A stretch of 51,125 nucleotides of DNA from DAITAZ01 sp036824045. GTDB taxonomy: Bacteria; Pseudomonadota; Gammaproteobacteria; Burkholderiales; Rhodocyclaceae. The position numbers were made by a program, and so were the translations under genes. The DNA lies in the NCBI GenBank assembly GCA_036824045.1, contig DAITAZ010000027.1, forward strand, positions 1-51,125. Direction: 5' to 3'. Position 1 is the stretch's first letter. Each line of letters opens with the position of its first letter. Below are positions 1 through 7,624 of this stretch, piece by piece. Below the pieces are notes generated by a model. It did not search any database and was not told the DNA's origin. It saw only the letters and a program-made list of their open reading frames with translations.

Positions 1-39
1 CCGCCCAGCCCCCTCCCCAATCCTTCCCCGCCGTTCCGC

Positions 40-486
40 CTACGCCCCCTCCCCGCCTTCCACCAGTTGTCCGAGCAGGGCCAGCGATTGCTGCCAGCCG
101 AGGGTGCAGTTTTCCGGGGGGATGGCTTCGGGGATGCCTTCCTGGGTGATGTGGACGTCGACGCCGCAGGGCAGGGGGCGGAGGTGGACGGTGGTTTGCA
201 TGGTGCCGGGGAGGGCGGGGTCGTCGAACTGGGCGGTGTAGCGCAGGCGTTGGTGGGGGACGAGTTCGAGGTACTGGCCGCCGAAGGTGTGGCTGTGGCC
301 GGTGGCGAAGTGGGTGAAGGCCATGCGGTAGCTGCCGCCTTGGCGGGCGTCCTGGGCGAGCATGTGGGCGGTGAAGCCGTGGGGGGGCAGCCATTTGCAC
401 AGGGCGTGGGGGTCGAGGAAGGCGCGGTAGACGCGTTCGGCGGGGGCGGTGAGTACGCGGTGGAGTTGGATGGTGTGGGTGGTCAT
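40..486 (-). CDS. SRPBCC/AHSA1-like ligand-binding protein
   Basis: A 148-residue cytosolic protein with the START/SRPBCC fold layout of the AHSA1 (activator of Hsp90 ATPase homologue 1-like) family. The N-terminal segment 'VLTAPAERVYRAFLDP' is the usual first strand and helix. 'KWLPP' follows, then a Gly-rich turn 'GGSYRM', and a C-terminal helix begins near 'GWQQSLALLGQL'. Such proteins bind small hydrophobic ligands in a cavity; their substrates are mostly unknown and nothing here identifies one. The ATG at 484-486 fits the family N-terminus. It is read away from the next gene, the nucleotidase at 690-2213, which lies upstream on the same strand, but a repeat-bearing gap of about 200 bases makes a shared transcript uncertain. 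Confidence 0.85.
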   Translation of the reverse strand: MTTHTIQLHRVLTAPAERVYRAFLDPHALCKWLPPHGFTAHMLAQDARQGGSYRMAFTHFATGHSHTFGGQYLELVPHQRLRYTAQFDDPALPGTMQTTVHLRPLPCGVDVHITQEGIPEAIPPENCTLGWQQSLALLGQLVEGGEGA

Positions 487-597
487 GGTGGGGCTCCTGG
501 GGTCGGGGTTGTGGTTTCAGGATAGGAGAGATTGCTCCGTCGTGTACGACGGATGAGGGGGGCGGGGATCGACAGGGGTGTGGGGAGGGTGGGGTGC

Positions 598-634
598 CCT
601 CTCCCCCGGCCCCTCCCGCAGCGGGGGAGGGGCG
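598..634. repeat. GC-rich REP-like inverted repeat
   Basis: The 203-base gap between two minus-strand genes contains an imperfect inverted repeat with arms GCCCCTCCC (609-617) and GGGAGGGGC (625-633) around a GC-rich centre, preceded by another C-tract. This 'CCCTCTCCC...GGGGAGGGG' pattern resembles dispersed extragenic palindromes of many high-GC proteobacteria. There is no T-tract, so it is not a typical intrinsic terminator. I saw no other gene or clear promoter in 487-689. Confidence 0.45.
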
Positions 635-689
635 CAAGACGAGGCGGTGGCGTGCACCCCGCAGCTTGGCGGGCGGGGGTGGGTGTGGG

Positions 690-2213
690 TTATGGGCCGG
701 GGGGTGCGTCGGCGCGGCGGATGCGGCCTTGGACCTGGGGGGCGATGGGGGAGTCCGCGGCGAGGGCGTTGATCATTTCGGCGGGTTCGACGAGGGCGTC
801 TTCGAGGGAGATCAGTGTGCGGGCGTCCTTGAACTGGGTGTAGCCGTCGCCGCCACTGGCGAGGTAGCCGCTGATGGCAACGCTGTAGCGGCCGTTGTCG
901 TCGGCGGGCGCGCCGGCCACGGTGAGCTGGGTGATGCGCTGGCCGGCGGGGCGGCGGGGGTCGTAGCTGAGCTGCAGGCCGGAGACCTGGGGGAAGCGCC
1001 CGCTCTCGGTGGCGGTGCCGATTTCGGCCAGGCCGTGTTCGAGCGCGGCGCGGAGCTGCTTGCCGGTGAGTTCCAGCTTCACGATGGGGTTTTCGAAGGG
1101 GAGGATGGCGAGCAGGTCCCGCTTGCGCAGCCGCCCGGGGCCGTAGGTGGTGTTGGAGCGGATGGAGCCGCCGTTGACGATGGCCACGTCGGCCCCGGTG
1201 ATGCGCCGGTACACGTCCGCCACGTAGTTGCCCAGGTTGGTTTCGCGGCTGCGGTTGCTGGCCTGGCGGGCGTCCAGTTCGACGGCGGTTTCGCCCACTT
1301 CACCGTCCAGCAGCTCCGAGAGGCGCTGTTCGTATTCGGCCACCACGGCGGCGGTGCGCGGTTCGTCCGGGATGTCGGCGGTGACGGGGATGGCTTCCCA
1401 GTCCACGTGCTTGAGCCGCTTGCTGCGGCTGTCCACCACCAGGTCGATGCGGCCCAGGGTGCGGGCGTCGGAGCCCATCTTGAAGATGGGGGTGCGCCCG
1501 GCCAGGCTTTGCAGCAGGGTGTGCTCGTGGCCGCCCAGGATTACGTCGGCCACGCCGCTGCGGGCGAGCTTGCGGTCGTCTTCCAGGGTCAGGTGGGTGA
1601 GCGCCACCACCACCCGGGCGCCGGCGGCGCGCAGGCGGGCGGCCTCGCGCCGGGCGGCGGCCAGGGGGTCGGCAAAGCGCACGGTGGGGCCGGGCTTGGA
1701 GGCGTGCGCGGTGTCCGCCGTCAGCACCCCCAGAAAGCCCACCTTGACGCCCCCCAGGCGCCGCACTTCGCTGCCCTTGAGGCCGGGGAGCAGTTGGCCG
1801 CTGCGCCGTTCCAGCACATTGGCGCCCAGCCAGGTGAAGCGGGATTCCGCCAGCCGCTGGCGCAGCACCTGCGGGCCGAAGTCGAATTCGTGGTTGCCCA
1901 GCACCGCCAGGTCGAGCGGCAGGGCGTTCCAGGCCGCCACCATCTGCGCGCCCTTGAAGGTGTTGGAGGCGACCGAGGGGGAGAGGGTATCGCCACCCAG
2001 CACCATCAGGGTGTGGGGGGATTCCGCCTGCACCCGCTCCTTGAGGGTGGCCAGCCGCGCCAGGCCTCCGCGTTTGCCTTTGTCCACCGGCGTGGTCTGG
2101 TATACGTCGTTGACCTGCAGCAGGGTGATGCGCACGTCGGCGGCGGTGGCGGAAGCGGGGAGCAGTTGGGCGAGGCCGCACAACAGGGCGATCAGGCAGG
2201 GGCGCAGGGACAT
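690..2213 (-). CDS. UshA/CD73-like 5'-nucleotidase, metallophosphoesterase
   Basis: A 507-residue exported bifunctional metallophosphatase/5'-nucleotidase. Residues 1-25 form a Sec signal peptide ending 'ASATAA', so it should act in the periplasm on nucleotides or sugar nucleotides. The N-terminal metallophosphoesterase domain shows 'GGD', 'GNHEFD' and 'GGHEHT'. The C-terminal 5_nucleotid_C domain contains 'NGGSIRSN' and 'SGYLASGGDGY', the substrate-binding region. The first metal motif reads N35-D36-V37-Y38 where UshA has D-x-H, so one metal-ligand His is replaced by Tyr; I recall a CG11883-like branch of the family with a similar 'NDVY'. Length is normal. The product is confident at family level, the substrate is not. 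Confidence 0.9.
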   Translation of the reverse strand: MSLRPCLIALLCGLAQLLPASATAADVRITLLQVNDVYQTTPVDKGKRGGLARLATLKERVQAESPHTLMVLGGDTLSPSVASNTFKGAQMVAAWNALPLDLAVLGNHEFDFGPQVLRQRLAESRFTWLGANVLERRSGQLLPGLKGSEVRRLGGVKVGFLGVLTADTAHASKPGPTVRFADPLAAARREAARLRAAGARVVVALTHLTLEDDRKLARSGVADVILGGHEHTLLQSLAGRTPIFKMGSDARTLGRIDLVVDSRSKRLKHVDWEAIPVTADIPDEPRTAAVVAEYEQRLSELLDGEVGETAVELDARQASNRSRETNLGNYVADVYRRITGADVAIVNGGSIRSNTTYGPGRLRKRDLLAILPFENPIVKLELTGKQLRAALEHGLAEIGTATESGRFPQVSGLQLSYDPRRPAGQRITQLTVAGAPADDNGRYSVAISGYLASGGDGYTQFKDARTLISLEDALVEPAEMINALAADSPIAPQVQGRIRRADAPPGP

Positions 2214-2246
2214 GGGTAGGTGAGTGCTATCAAGGCAGGGCTCGCC

Positions 2247-2275
2247 ATTCTAGGCCAGCCGGGTGCCGATGTCGG
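2247..2275 (-). promoter_or_regulatory. sigma-70 promoter for the nucleotidase gene
   Basis: On the minus strand CCGACA (2270-2275, four of six matches to -35) is followed by exactly 17 bases and then TAGAAT (2247-2252, a good -10), about 34 bases upstream of the ATG at 2213. The remaining intergenic DNA up to 2436 is A+T-richer near 2380-2410 and probably holds the divergent promoter for the next gene. Confidence 0.5.
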
Positions 2276-2436
2276 GTGTGGCGAGGGCGGGCGCCATGCA
2301 AGCTGGCTGGCCCGAGTGCGAGTGCTGGCTAGGGGCCACGCCGGGCGGGCTCGCCGTCGGCGCCGTTGGCAGGTAAGATTGCGCTAAATAAACAAAAAGA
2401 TAAACAACTGATCAAGCCCCAGGGACGGAGGGACAA

Positions 2437-3216
2437 ATGGCCCTAGACGCCATGACGCTCAGACGCCGCGCGGCCGCCGCCGCGTTCGGTGATTTTCTCG
2501 ATGAAGCTGCCCTGCAGGAGGCGGTTCTCCTGCAACGGGAGCTGCTGCGCGGGGACAGCATTTCCGACATGCTGGCCTATGTGGACGCGGTGGGTCAGCG
2601 CAACATGTTCGACCCCGCCACCTGCAAGCGGCTCTACACCGCTTTTTACGCCGCGCTGCGGGCGCCGGAGTCCAGCCTGCCGCCGGACCCGCTGCCCCCA
2701 GGCCGCGCCGCTGCGCCGGTGTTCGCCGCGCCCCGGCCTGCCTACGCGGCCCCGCCGCCACCCCCGGTGATGGCCTACGCGCCACCGCCGGCGCCCGAAC
2801 CCCCACCCGCCGTAGCGCCGGCGGCGCCCGCCCCGGTGGCCTCGGTGCTGCCCGGCGAGCCCCCGTTGGTGTTTGCCGCCGTGGTCCGCTCGATCGTGGC
2901 GGAGATTCCCGTCTATCACCCGGACGCCCTGGCCGAGGTGGGGCGCGACGCGGTGGCCGAACTGGCTCGCTCCGACGTCTCCCCCGCCCTGAAGGACGCC
3001 TTCCGTGCGGCCTGGCAGCAGCCCCAGCAGGCGGACTGGGCGCTGCCCGGCCTGTCGCTGGAACTGGCGGCCCTGGTGCGGGTGCTGTTCGTCGCCCTCA
3101 ACCAGGCCTTTGGCCGGGCGGGCGCGGACCAGATCCTGGCGCGGGGCCTGCAGGCGGCGGAACGCCTGCCGGAGGCCCGTGCCTTTTCGCCCAAGCGCTT
3201 GCTCTCGGCCATGTAG
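2437..3216 (+). CDS. hypothetical protein with two helical domains and Pro/Ala-rich linker
   Basis: A 259-residue protein I do not recognise. Residues 1-80 look helical and soluble ('EAALQEAVLLQRELLRGDS', 'CKRLYTAFYAAL'). Residues about 80-145 are almost only Pro and Ala with a few Tyr and Val ('PPPPPVMAYAPPPAPEPPP'), an extended linker. Residues 150-259 are again helical ('VVRSIVAEIPVY', 'LAALVRVLFVALNQAFGRAG'). There is no signal peptide and no clear membrane segment. The ATG is preceded by GGAGG at a good distance. It stands alone, divergent from the nucleotidase, with an A+T-rich upstream region. The layout (globular-linker-globular) suggests a scaffold or adaptor, but no function can be assigned. 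Confidence 0.75.
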   Translation: MALDAMTLRRRAAAAAFGDFLDEAALQEAVLLQRELLRGDSISDMLAYVDAVGQRNMFDPATCKRLYTAFYAALRAPESSLPPDPLPPGRAAAPVFAAPRPAYAAPPPPPVMAYAPPPAPEPPPAVAPAAPAPVASVLPGEPPLVFAAVVRSIVAEIPVYHPDALAEVGRDAVAELARSDVSPALKDAFRAAWQQPQQADWALPGLSLELAALVRVLFVALNQAFGRAGADQILARGLQAAERLPEARAFSPKRLLSAM

Positions 3217-3335
3217 CCGGGGGCCGCGCGACCGCCCCCCGCGGCGTGCAGCCGCACCCCTGTAGCCCCGACGACACGTGACAAGCCCGGCCGCGCCACC
3301 CCGGCGCCAGGCCGGGCGCACTGGAGACTCTACCC

Positions 3336-5054
3336 ATGGCCAGCCACCCAGCAGCCGAGCATGACCCCCACGCCCCCATGAGCCGGGAGGAGAAGAAAGT
3401 CATCTTCGCCTCGTCCCTCGGCACGGTTTTCGAGTGGTACGACTTCTACCTCTACGGTTCGCTGGCGCCCATCATCGCCCAGCAGTTCTTTGCCCCGCTG
3501 GACCCGACGGCGGCCTTCATCTTCGCCCTCCTGGCCTTCGCCGCCGGCTTCATCGTGCGGCCCTTCGGCGCCCTGGTGTTCGGGCGGCTGGGGGATCTGG
3601 CCGGGCGCAAATACACCTTCCTGCTCACCATCATCCTCATGGGTGCCTCCACCTTCCTGGTGGGCATCCTTCCGGGCTACAACAGCATTGGCATCGCCGC
3701 GCCGATCATCCTGATCGCCCTGCGCCTGCTGCAGGGCCTGGCGCTGGGCGGGGAATACGGCGGCGCGGCCACCTACGTGGCGGAACACGCGCCCCAGGGC
3801 AAGCGGGGAGCCTACACCTCCTGGATCCAGACCACCGCCACCCTGGGCCTGCTGCTGTCGCTGCTGGTGATCATGGGCATCCGTTCAGTGATGGGCGAGG
3901 CGGCCTTTGCCGACGTGGGCTGGCGCATCCCCTTCATCCTTTCCGTGGTGCTGCTGGGGATCAGCGTCTGGGTGCGGCTTTCCATGTCGGAGAGCCCGGC
4001 GTTCCAGAAGATGAAGGACGAGGGCAAGCTCTCCGACGCGCCGCTTTCCGAATCCTTCGGTCAGTGGCAGAACCTGCGCATCGTGCTCATCGCCCTCTTC
4101 GGCCTCGTGGCCGGGCAGGCGGTGGTCTGGTACACCGGCCAGTTCTACACCCTGTTCTTCCTCACCGGCGTGCTCAAGGTGGATAGCCAGACGGCCAACC
4201 TGTTGCTGGCCCTGGCGCTGGTGATTGCCACGCCGTTTTTCTTGGTGTTCGGCAGCCTGTCGGACCGGGTGGGACGCAAGCCCATCATCCTCGCGGGCCT
4301 GCTGCTGGCGGCGCTGACCTACACCTCGCTGTTCCGGGAACTGACCGAAGCCGCCAACCCGGACCTGGCCCGGGCCCAGGCTTCGGCCCGCATCGTGCTC
4401 AAGGCGGACCCGGCCACCTGCTCCTTCCAGGGCAGCCCCATCGCCCGGGAGGTGGATTTCACCTCCGCCTGCGACATCGCCAAGCGCGCCCTGGCCCAGT
4501 CCGCCGCCAGCTACAGCAACGAGCCCCTGCCGGCGGGCGAACCGACGCTGGTGATGGTGGGCGACGTGCGCCTGACCCCGCCCACCCTCAAGCTCATGGC
4601 CGACAAGGCCCGGTTCGACGAGGAAAGCAGCAAGGCGCTGGCAGAGTTCCGCGCGGCCCTGGGCGACGCCCTGAACGCCGCGGGCTACCCCGCCAAGGCG
4701 GACCCGGCGAAGATGGACTCCGTCCGCATCGTGCTGATCCTGGCCATCCTGGTGCTGTACGTGACCATGGTGTACGGCCCCATCGCCGCCATGCTGGTGG
4801 AGCTGTTCCCCACCCGCATCCGCTACAGCTCCCTGAGCCTGGCCTACCACGTGGGCAACGGCTGGTTCGGGGGGCTCATGCCCACCATTGCCTTCGCCAT
4901 GGTGGCCCAGAACGGGGACATCTACCACGGCCTGTGGTACCCCATCGTGATCGCCGGCCTGTGCGCGCTGATCGGCCTGTTCTTCCTGCGGGAGACCAAG
5001 GACGTGGATATCTACGCCAAGTTCCTCTACTGGCACCCGAACAAGACCCGCTGA
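3336..5054 (+). CDS. MFS transporter, metabolite:H+ symporter (MHS) type, with large loop insertion
   Basis: A 572-residue inner-membrane transporter. 'VIFASSLGTVFEWYDFYLYG' is the TM1 signature of the metabolite:H+ symporter family (ShiA/KgtP/ProP relatives). The loop 2-3 motif 'GRLGDLAGRKYTF' and the repeat motif 'GSLSDRVGRKPI' are intact, and 'RLLQGLALGGEYGGAATYVAE' marks TM4-5. About 12 membrane segments are visible. It is longer than the usual 430-500 residues because of about 125 extra polar residues (roughly 331-458) between TM9 and TM10, expected on the periplasmic side, with Cys near 362 and 379. The substrate is probably an organic acid or amino-acid derivative but cannot be named. 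It is monocistronic, ending in a strong terminator. Confidence 0.9.
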   Translation: MASHPAAEHDPHAPMSREEKKVIFASSLGTVFEWYDFYLYGSLAPIIAQQFFAPLDPTAAFIFALLAFAAGFIVRPFGALVFGRLGDLAGRKYTFLLTIILMGASTFLVGILPGYNSIGIAAPIILIALRLLQGLALGGEYGGAATYVAEHAPQGKRGAYTSWIQTTATLGLLLSLLVIMGIRSVMGEAAFADVGWRIPFILSVVLLGISVWVRLSMSESPAFQKMKDEGKLSDAPLSESFGQWQNLRIVLIALFGLVAGQAVVWYTGQFYTLFFLTGVLKVDSQTANLLLALALVIATPFFLVFGSLSDRVGRKPIILAGLLLAALTYTSLFRELTEAANPDLARAQASARIVLKADPATCSFQGSPIAREVDFTSACDIAKRALAQSAASYSNEPLPAGEPTLVMVGDVRLTPPTLKLMADKARFDEESSKALAEFRAALGDALNAAGYPAKADPAKMDSVRIVLILAILVLYVTMVYGPIAAMLVELFPTRIRYSSLSLAYHVGNGWFGGLMPTIAFAMVAQNGDIYHGLWYPIVIAGLCALIGLFFLRETKDVDIYAKFLYWHPNKTR

Positions 5055-5073
5055 TCCCCGGCACATCCGCTGC

Positions 5074-5097
5074 AAGGGCGCCGCGGCGCCCTTTTTT
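5074..5097 (+). terminator. Rho-independent terminator after the MFS gene
   Basis: A perfect 20-base palindrome at 5074-5093 (arms AAGGGCG/CGCCCTT) runs directly into a T-tract (5092-5097), 20 bases after the stop codon of the transporter. The facing gene on the minus strand ends at 5115. Confidence 0.9.
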
Positions 5098-5114
5098 GTT
5101 GCGCGCCGGGCCGG

Positions 5115-6320
5115 TCAGTAGAGCAGGAAGGGGCGGCGGGCGTCGAGCCAGGCGGCTTCGTCCGGCCCGGCCCAGGCTTCCAGGTCCGCCGGGGTGCTGG
5201 CCGGGTCGTCCACCCACTGCCGCAGCAGCGGGCCGCCGTTGATGAGGTCGATGGCCAGGCGGTCGAACTCGTACTCGTACCCGAAATCCCGCCACAGGGG
5301 GTAGTCCGGGTAGAGCCGGCGGATGGCCTTGAATGCCGCCGCCTGCAGCCGCCAGGGGCGGAACGCGGCGTGGTCGTAGTGGCCCGGGTCTTCCACATGG
5401 ATCTGCACCCCGTGGCAGAGCGTGCCCGCGTGCTTGTGGAAGGTGGGCTCGAACCAGCACTCCCGCAGCCGGCAGCCCGCCAGCCAGTCCGGCGCCAGCG
5501 CCTGCATCTCGCCCAGCACCCGGCGGGCGTCCACATCCGGCGCACCGAAGAGTTCCAGCGGCCGGGTGGTGCCCCGGCCCTCGGAAAGGGTGGTGCCCTC
5601 CAGCATCACCGTGCCGGCGTAGGCCCGGGCCATGGACAGGTTGGGCGCGTTGGGGCTGGGGTTCACCCAGCTCCGCTCGCCCAGGGGCCAGCCGTAACCG
5701 GGCGCGGCGTCGGGCTGCCAGCCTTCCATGGGGATCACCTGGCATTCCAAGTCCAGCCCCAGGGTGGCCACGAACCAGCGGGCCAGTTCCCCCATGGTGA
5801 GGCCGTGGCGCATGGGCAGCGGCCCGGCGCCGACAAAGCTCTCCCACCCGGGTGCGAGCAGGTTGCCTTCCACCGGTCGCCCGGCGGGGTTGGGGCGGTC
5901 CAGCACCCACACTGCCTTGCCATGGGCGGCCGCGGCTTCCAGCACGTAGCGCAGGGTGGTGATGAAGGTGTAGATGCGGCACCCCAGGTCCTGCAGATCC
6001 ACCAGCAGCACGTCGAAGCTGTCCATCATCGCGTCGGTGGGCCGGCGTACCTCGCCATAGAGGCTGAACACGGGAATGCCGAGCTGCGCATCGGCGAAAT
6101 CCGGCGATTCCATCATGTTGTCCTGCTTGTCGCCGCGCAGGCCGTGCTGGGGGCCGAAGGCGGCTGTCAGGCGCAGCCCGGGCAAGGCCGCCAGGGCGTC
6201 CAGGCTGTGGGTGAGGTCCCGGGTGACGGAGGCCGGGTGGGCGAGCAGGGCCAGCCGGCGGCCGGCCAGGGGGCGGCGCTGGGCGGGATCGGCCAGCAGG
6301 CGTTCAATTCCGAATTTCAT
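5115..6320 (-). CDS. DUF1343 protein, NamZ-like exo-beta-N-acetylmuramidase family
   Basis: A 401-residue protein of the DUF1343 family (PF07075), whose Bacillus member NamZ removes MurNAc from the non-reducing end of peptidoglycan fragments (glycoside hydrolase family 171). Recognisable blocks are 'AAFGPQHGLRGDKQDNM', 'FSLYGEVRRPT', 'VDLQDLGCRIYTFITTL' and 'LDRPNPAG'. I chose the ATG at 6318-6320 (MKFGIERL) because it overlaps the TGA of the upstream gene in an ATGA junction; the frame is open further upstream but only in shadow sequence. No signal peptide follows this start, so unlike secreted NamZ it would be cytoplasmic and may act on recycled muropeptides. Activity on MurNAc is inferred from the family. 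Confidence 0.85.
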   Translation of the reverse strand: MKFGIERLLADPAQRRPLAGRRLALLAHPASVTRDLTHSLDALAALPGLRLTAAFGPQHGLRGDKQDNMMESPDFADAQLGIPVFSLYGEVRRPTDAMMDSFDVLLVDLQDLGCRIYTFITTLRYVLEAAAAHGKAVWVLDRPNPAGRPVEGNLLAPGWESFVGAGPLPMRHGLTMGELARWFVATLGLDLECQVIPMEGWQPDAAPGYGWPLGERSWVNPSPNAPNLSMARAYAGTVMLEGTTLSEGRGTTRPLELFGAPDVDARRVLGEMQALAPDWLAGCRLRECWFEPTFHKHAGTLCHGVQIHVEDPGHYDHAAFRPWRLQAAAFKAIRRLYPDYPLWRDFGYEYEFDRLAIDLINGGPLLRQWVDDPASTPADLEAWAGPDEAAWLDARRPFLLY

Positions 6321-6898
6321 GGGGTTCCTGATCTGGGGTGAGCCGGAGGCAGGCACAGGCTCCAGCCGCCCCGGTGGTGAAAATCCGGCGCCGGGGCCGG
6401 ATGGCGCAGGGCCCAGTAGCTGAGCGCGCCGTCGCAGGTCTCGATCACGGCGGTGAGGCCGATCTCCAGCGCCGGGCCCGCCGGGGGCAGGGCGGCGGGG
6501 CCGAGCCGCGCGGTGAGCACCAGACCCTCGGCGGTGCCCGCCCAGCAGGCCCGGGGTGCGGGCAGTTCGGCGGGCTGGCGCTGGCGGGTGTCGTGGAAGG
6601 CGTAGGCAGCCCACGCGCCGGAAGGGGCGAAGTTGAATTCCCGGTAGGCGCGCGCGCCGGCCGCGCCGACGAAGGCTTCAAAGCAGGTGTGCTGCCACAG
6701 GCCATCCCGGGGGGCGGGGGGGGCGGGTTCGGGCAGGCGCAGGGCCGCGAGCGGGCCGCTCAGTTGGTAGCGCAGTTCCAGCCCGCCATCGGCGGTGCGG
6801 CGGGCGCTGGCGTGGAGGGCCAGCGCCGGGGCGGGCACGGCGGGATGGGGCTTCAGGGGGACGAGGGCGGCGCCGTTAGGGGGTTCTGGCAGGGTCAT
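6317..6898 (-). CDS. DOMON-like domain protein
   Basis: A 193-residue protein resembling the bacterial DOMON-like domain family: a beta-rich sandwich with 'LELRYQLSGPLAALRLPEP', the block 'GLWQHTCFEAFVGA' followed by 'YREFNFAPSGAWAAYAF', and a C-terminal 'LSYWALRHPAPAPDFH'. DOMON folds bind heme or sugars; which applies here is unknown. The start at 6896-6898 (MTLPEPP) was preferred to the longer open frame reaching 6994, which would extend into the divergent promoter region. Its TGA overlaps the ATG of the DUF1343 gene by four bases, so the two are translationally coupled. Because the partner is a probable amino-sugar hydrolase, a carbohydrate-binding role is an attractive inference. Confidence 0.8.
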   Translation of the reverse strand: MTLPEPPNGAALVPLKPHPAVPAPALALHASARRTADGGLELRYQLSGPLAALRLPEPAPPAPRDGLWQHTCFEAFVGAAGARAYREFNFAPSGAWAAYAFHDTRQRQPAELPAPRACWAGTAEGLVLTARLGPAALPPAGPALEIGLTAVIETCDGALSYWALRHPAPAPDFHHRGGWSLCLPPAHPRSGTP

Positions 6899-7032
6899 GG
6901 CAGGAGCCGGGCCGGCCGCGTGGCGGCAGGGTGTGACGGATGCCCGCTGGGCAAGCGGGGCGGGATTGACCCTCCCGCCGGCCCGGCGCACCATGCCGGC
7001 CGCACACCGAATTCAATCTGGAGAGACCGACA

Positions 7033-7563
7033 ATGATCTTTCACCCCACCCCCCTGGCCGGCGCATTTGTCATTGAACTGGAGCCCCGGGGGGACGCCCG
7101 CGGCTCCTTCGCCCGGACCTACTGCGCCCGGGAATTCGCGGAACACGGTATATCCATGAACGTGGCTCAGTGCAATCTTTCCGTGAATCGGGTGAAAGGT
7201 ACCCTGCGCGGCATGCACTTCCAGGTGGCCCCCCATGCCGAGGCCAAGCTGGTGCGCTGCGCCCAGGGCGCCATGTGGGACGTGATCGTGGACCTGCGGC
7301 CCGGATCGCCCACCTGCCGCCAGTGGTTCGGCGAAACGCTTTCCGCCGACAACAACCGGATGATGATGATCCCCGAGGGCTTTGCCCACGGCTTCATCAC
7401 CCTCACCGACGACGTCTCGGTGTTCTACCAGATGGGTGCCTTCTACCACCCGGAAGCCCAGAGCGGCATGCGTTGGGACGACCCGGCCATCGGCATCCAG
7501 TGGCCCGCCCAGCCGGTGGTGATCGCCGACAAGGACCTGGCCTGGCCGCTGCTGCAGCCCTGA
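7033..7563 (+). CDS. dTDP-4-dehydrorhamnose 3,5-epimerase (RmlC)-like protein
   Basis: A 176-residue cupin of the RmlC family, which epimerises C3 and C5 of dTDP-4-keto-6-deoxyglucose in sugar-nucleotide synthesis. Family blocks are 'RGSFARTYCAREFAEHGI' at the N-terminus, 'NRVKGTLRGMHFQ' carrying the catalytic His, 'LVRCAQGAMWDVIVDLRPGS' and 'IPEGFAHGFITL'. Length matches the family. It is isolated: no rmlA, rmlB or rmlD and no glycosyltransferase lies nearby, so it may be an orphan epimerase or a cupin used with a different NDP-sugar. The ATG has GGAGAG seven bases upstream. It diverges from the DOMON-like gene. Confidence 0.85.
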   Translation: MIFHPTPLAGAFVIELEPRGDARGSFARTYCAREFAEHGISMNVAQCNLSVNRVKGTLRGMHFQVAPHAEAKLVRCAQGAMWDVIVDLRPGSPTCRQWFGETLSADNNRMMMIPEGFAHGFITLTDDVSVFYQMGAFYHPEAQSGMRWDDPAIGIQWPAQPVVIADKDLAWPLLQP

Positions 7564-7589
7564 AGCCTGCCGCCGGGGCGGCGATTTCG

Positions 7590-7595
7590 TAGAAT
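7590..7595 (+). promoter_or_regulatory. possible -10 element for the radical SAM gene
   Basis: TAGAAT followed by GG lies 29 bases before the ATG at 7625. The corresponding -35 position (CTGCCG at 7567-7572, 17-base spacing) is poor, so the assignment rests mainly on the -10 element. Confidence 0.3.
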
Positions 7596-7624
7596 GGCCG
7601 GGTGTTGTCACCCCTCCGAGAGCC

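Noticed and set aside
594..2219. Long plus-strand open frame opposite the nucleotidase gene
   Set aside because: Gly/Ala/Val-rich low-complexity translation without a family signature. It is the antisense shadow of the high-GC nucleotidase gene, and similar shadows occur opposite most genes here (for example 17193-19262 and 28853-30706).
6321..6614. Longer N-terminus for the DUF1343 protein
   Set aside because: The added residues are Arg/Pro/Gly-rich shadow sequence of the DOMON-like gene; the ATGA overlap fixes the start at 6320.
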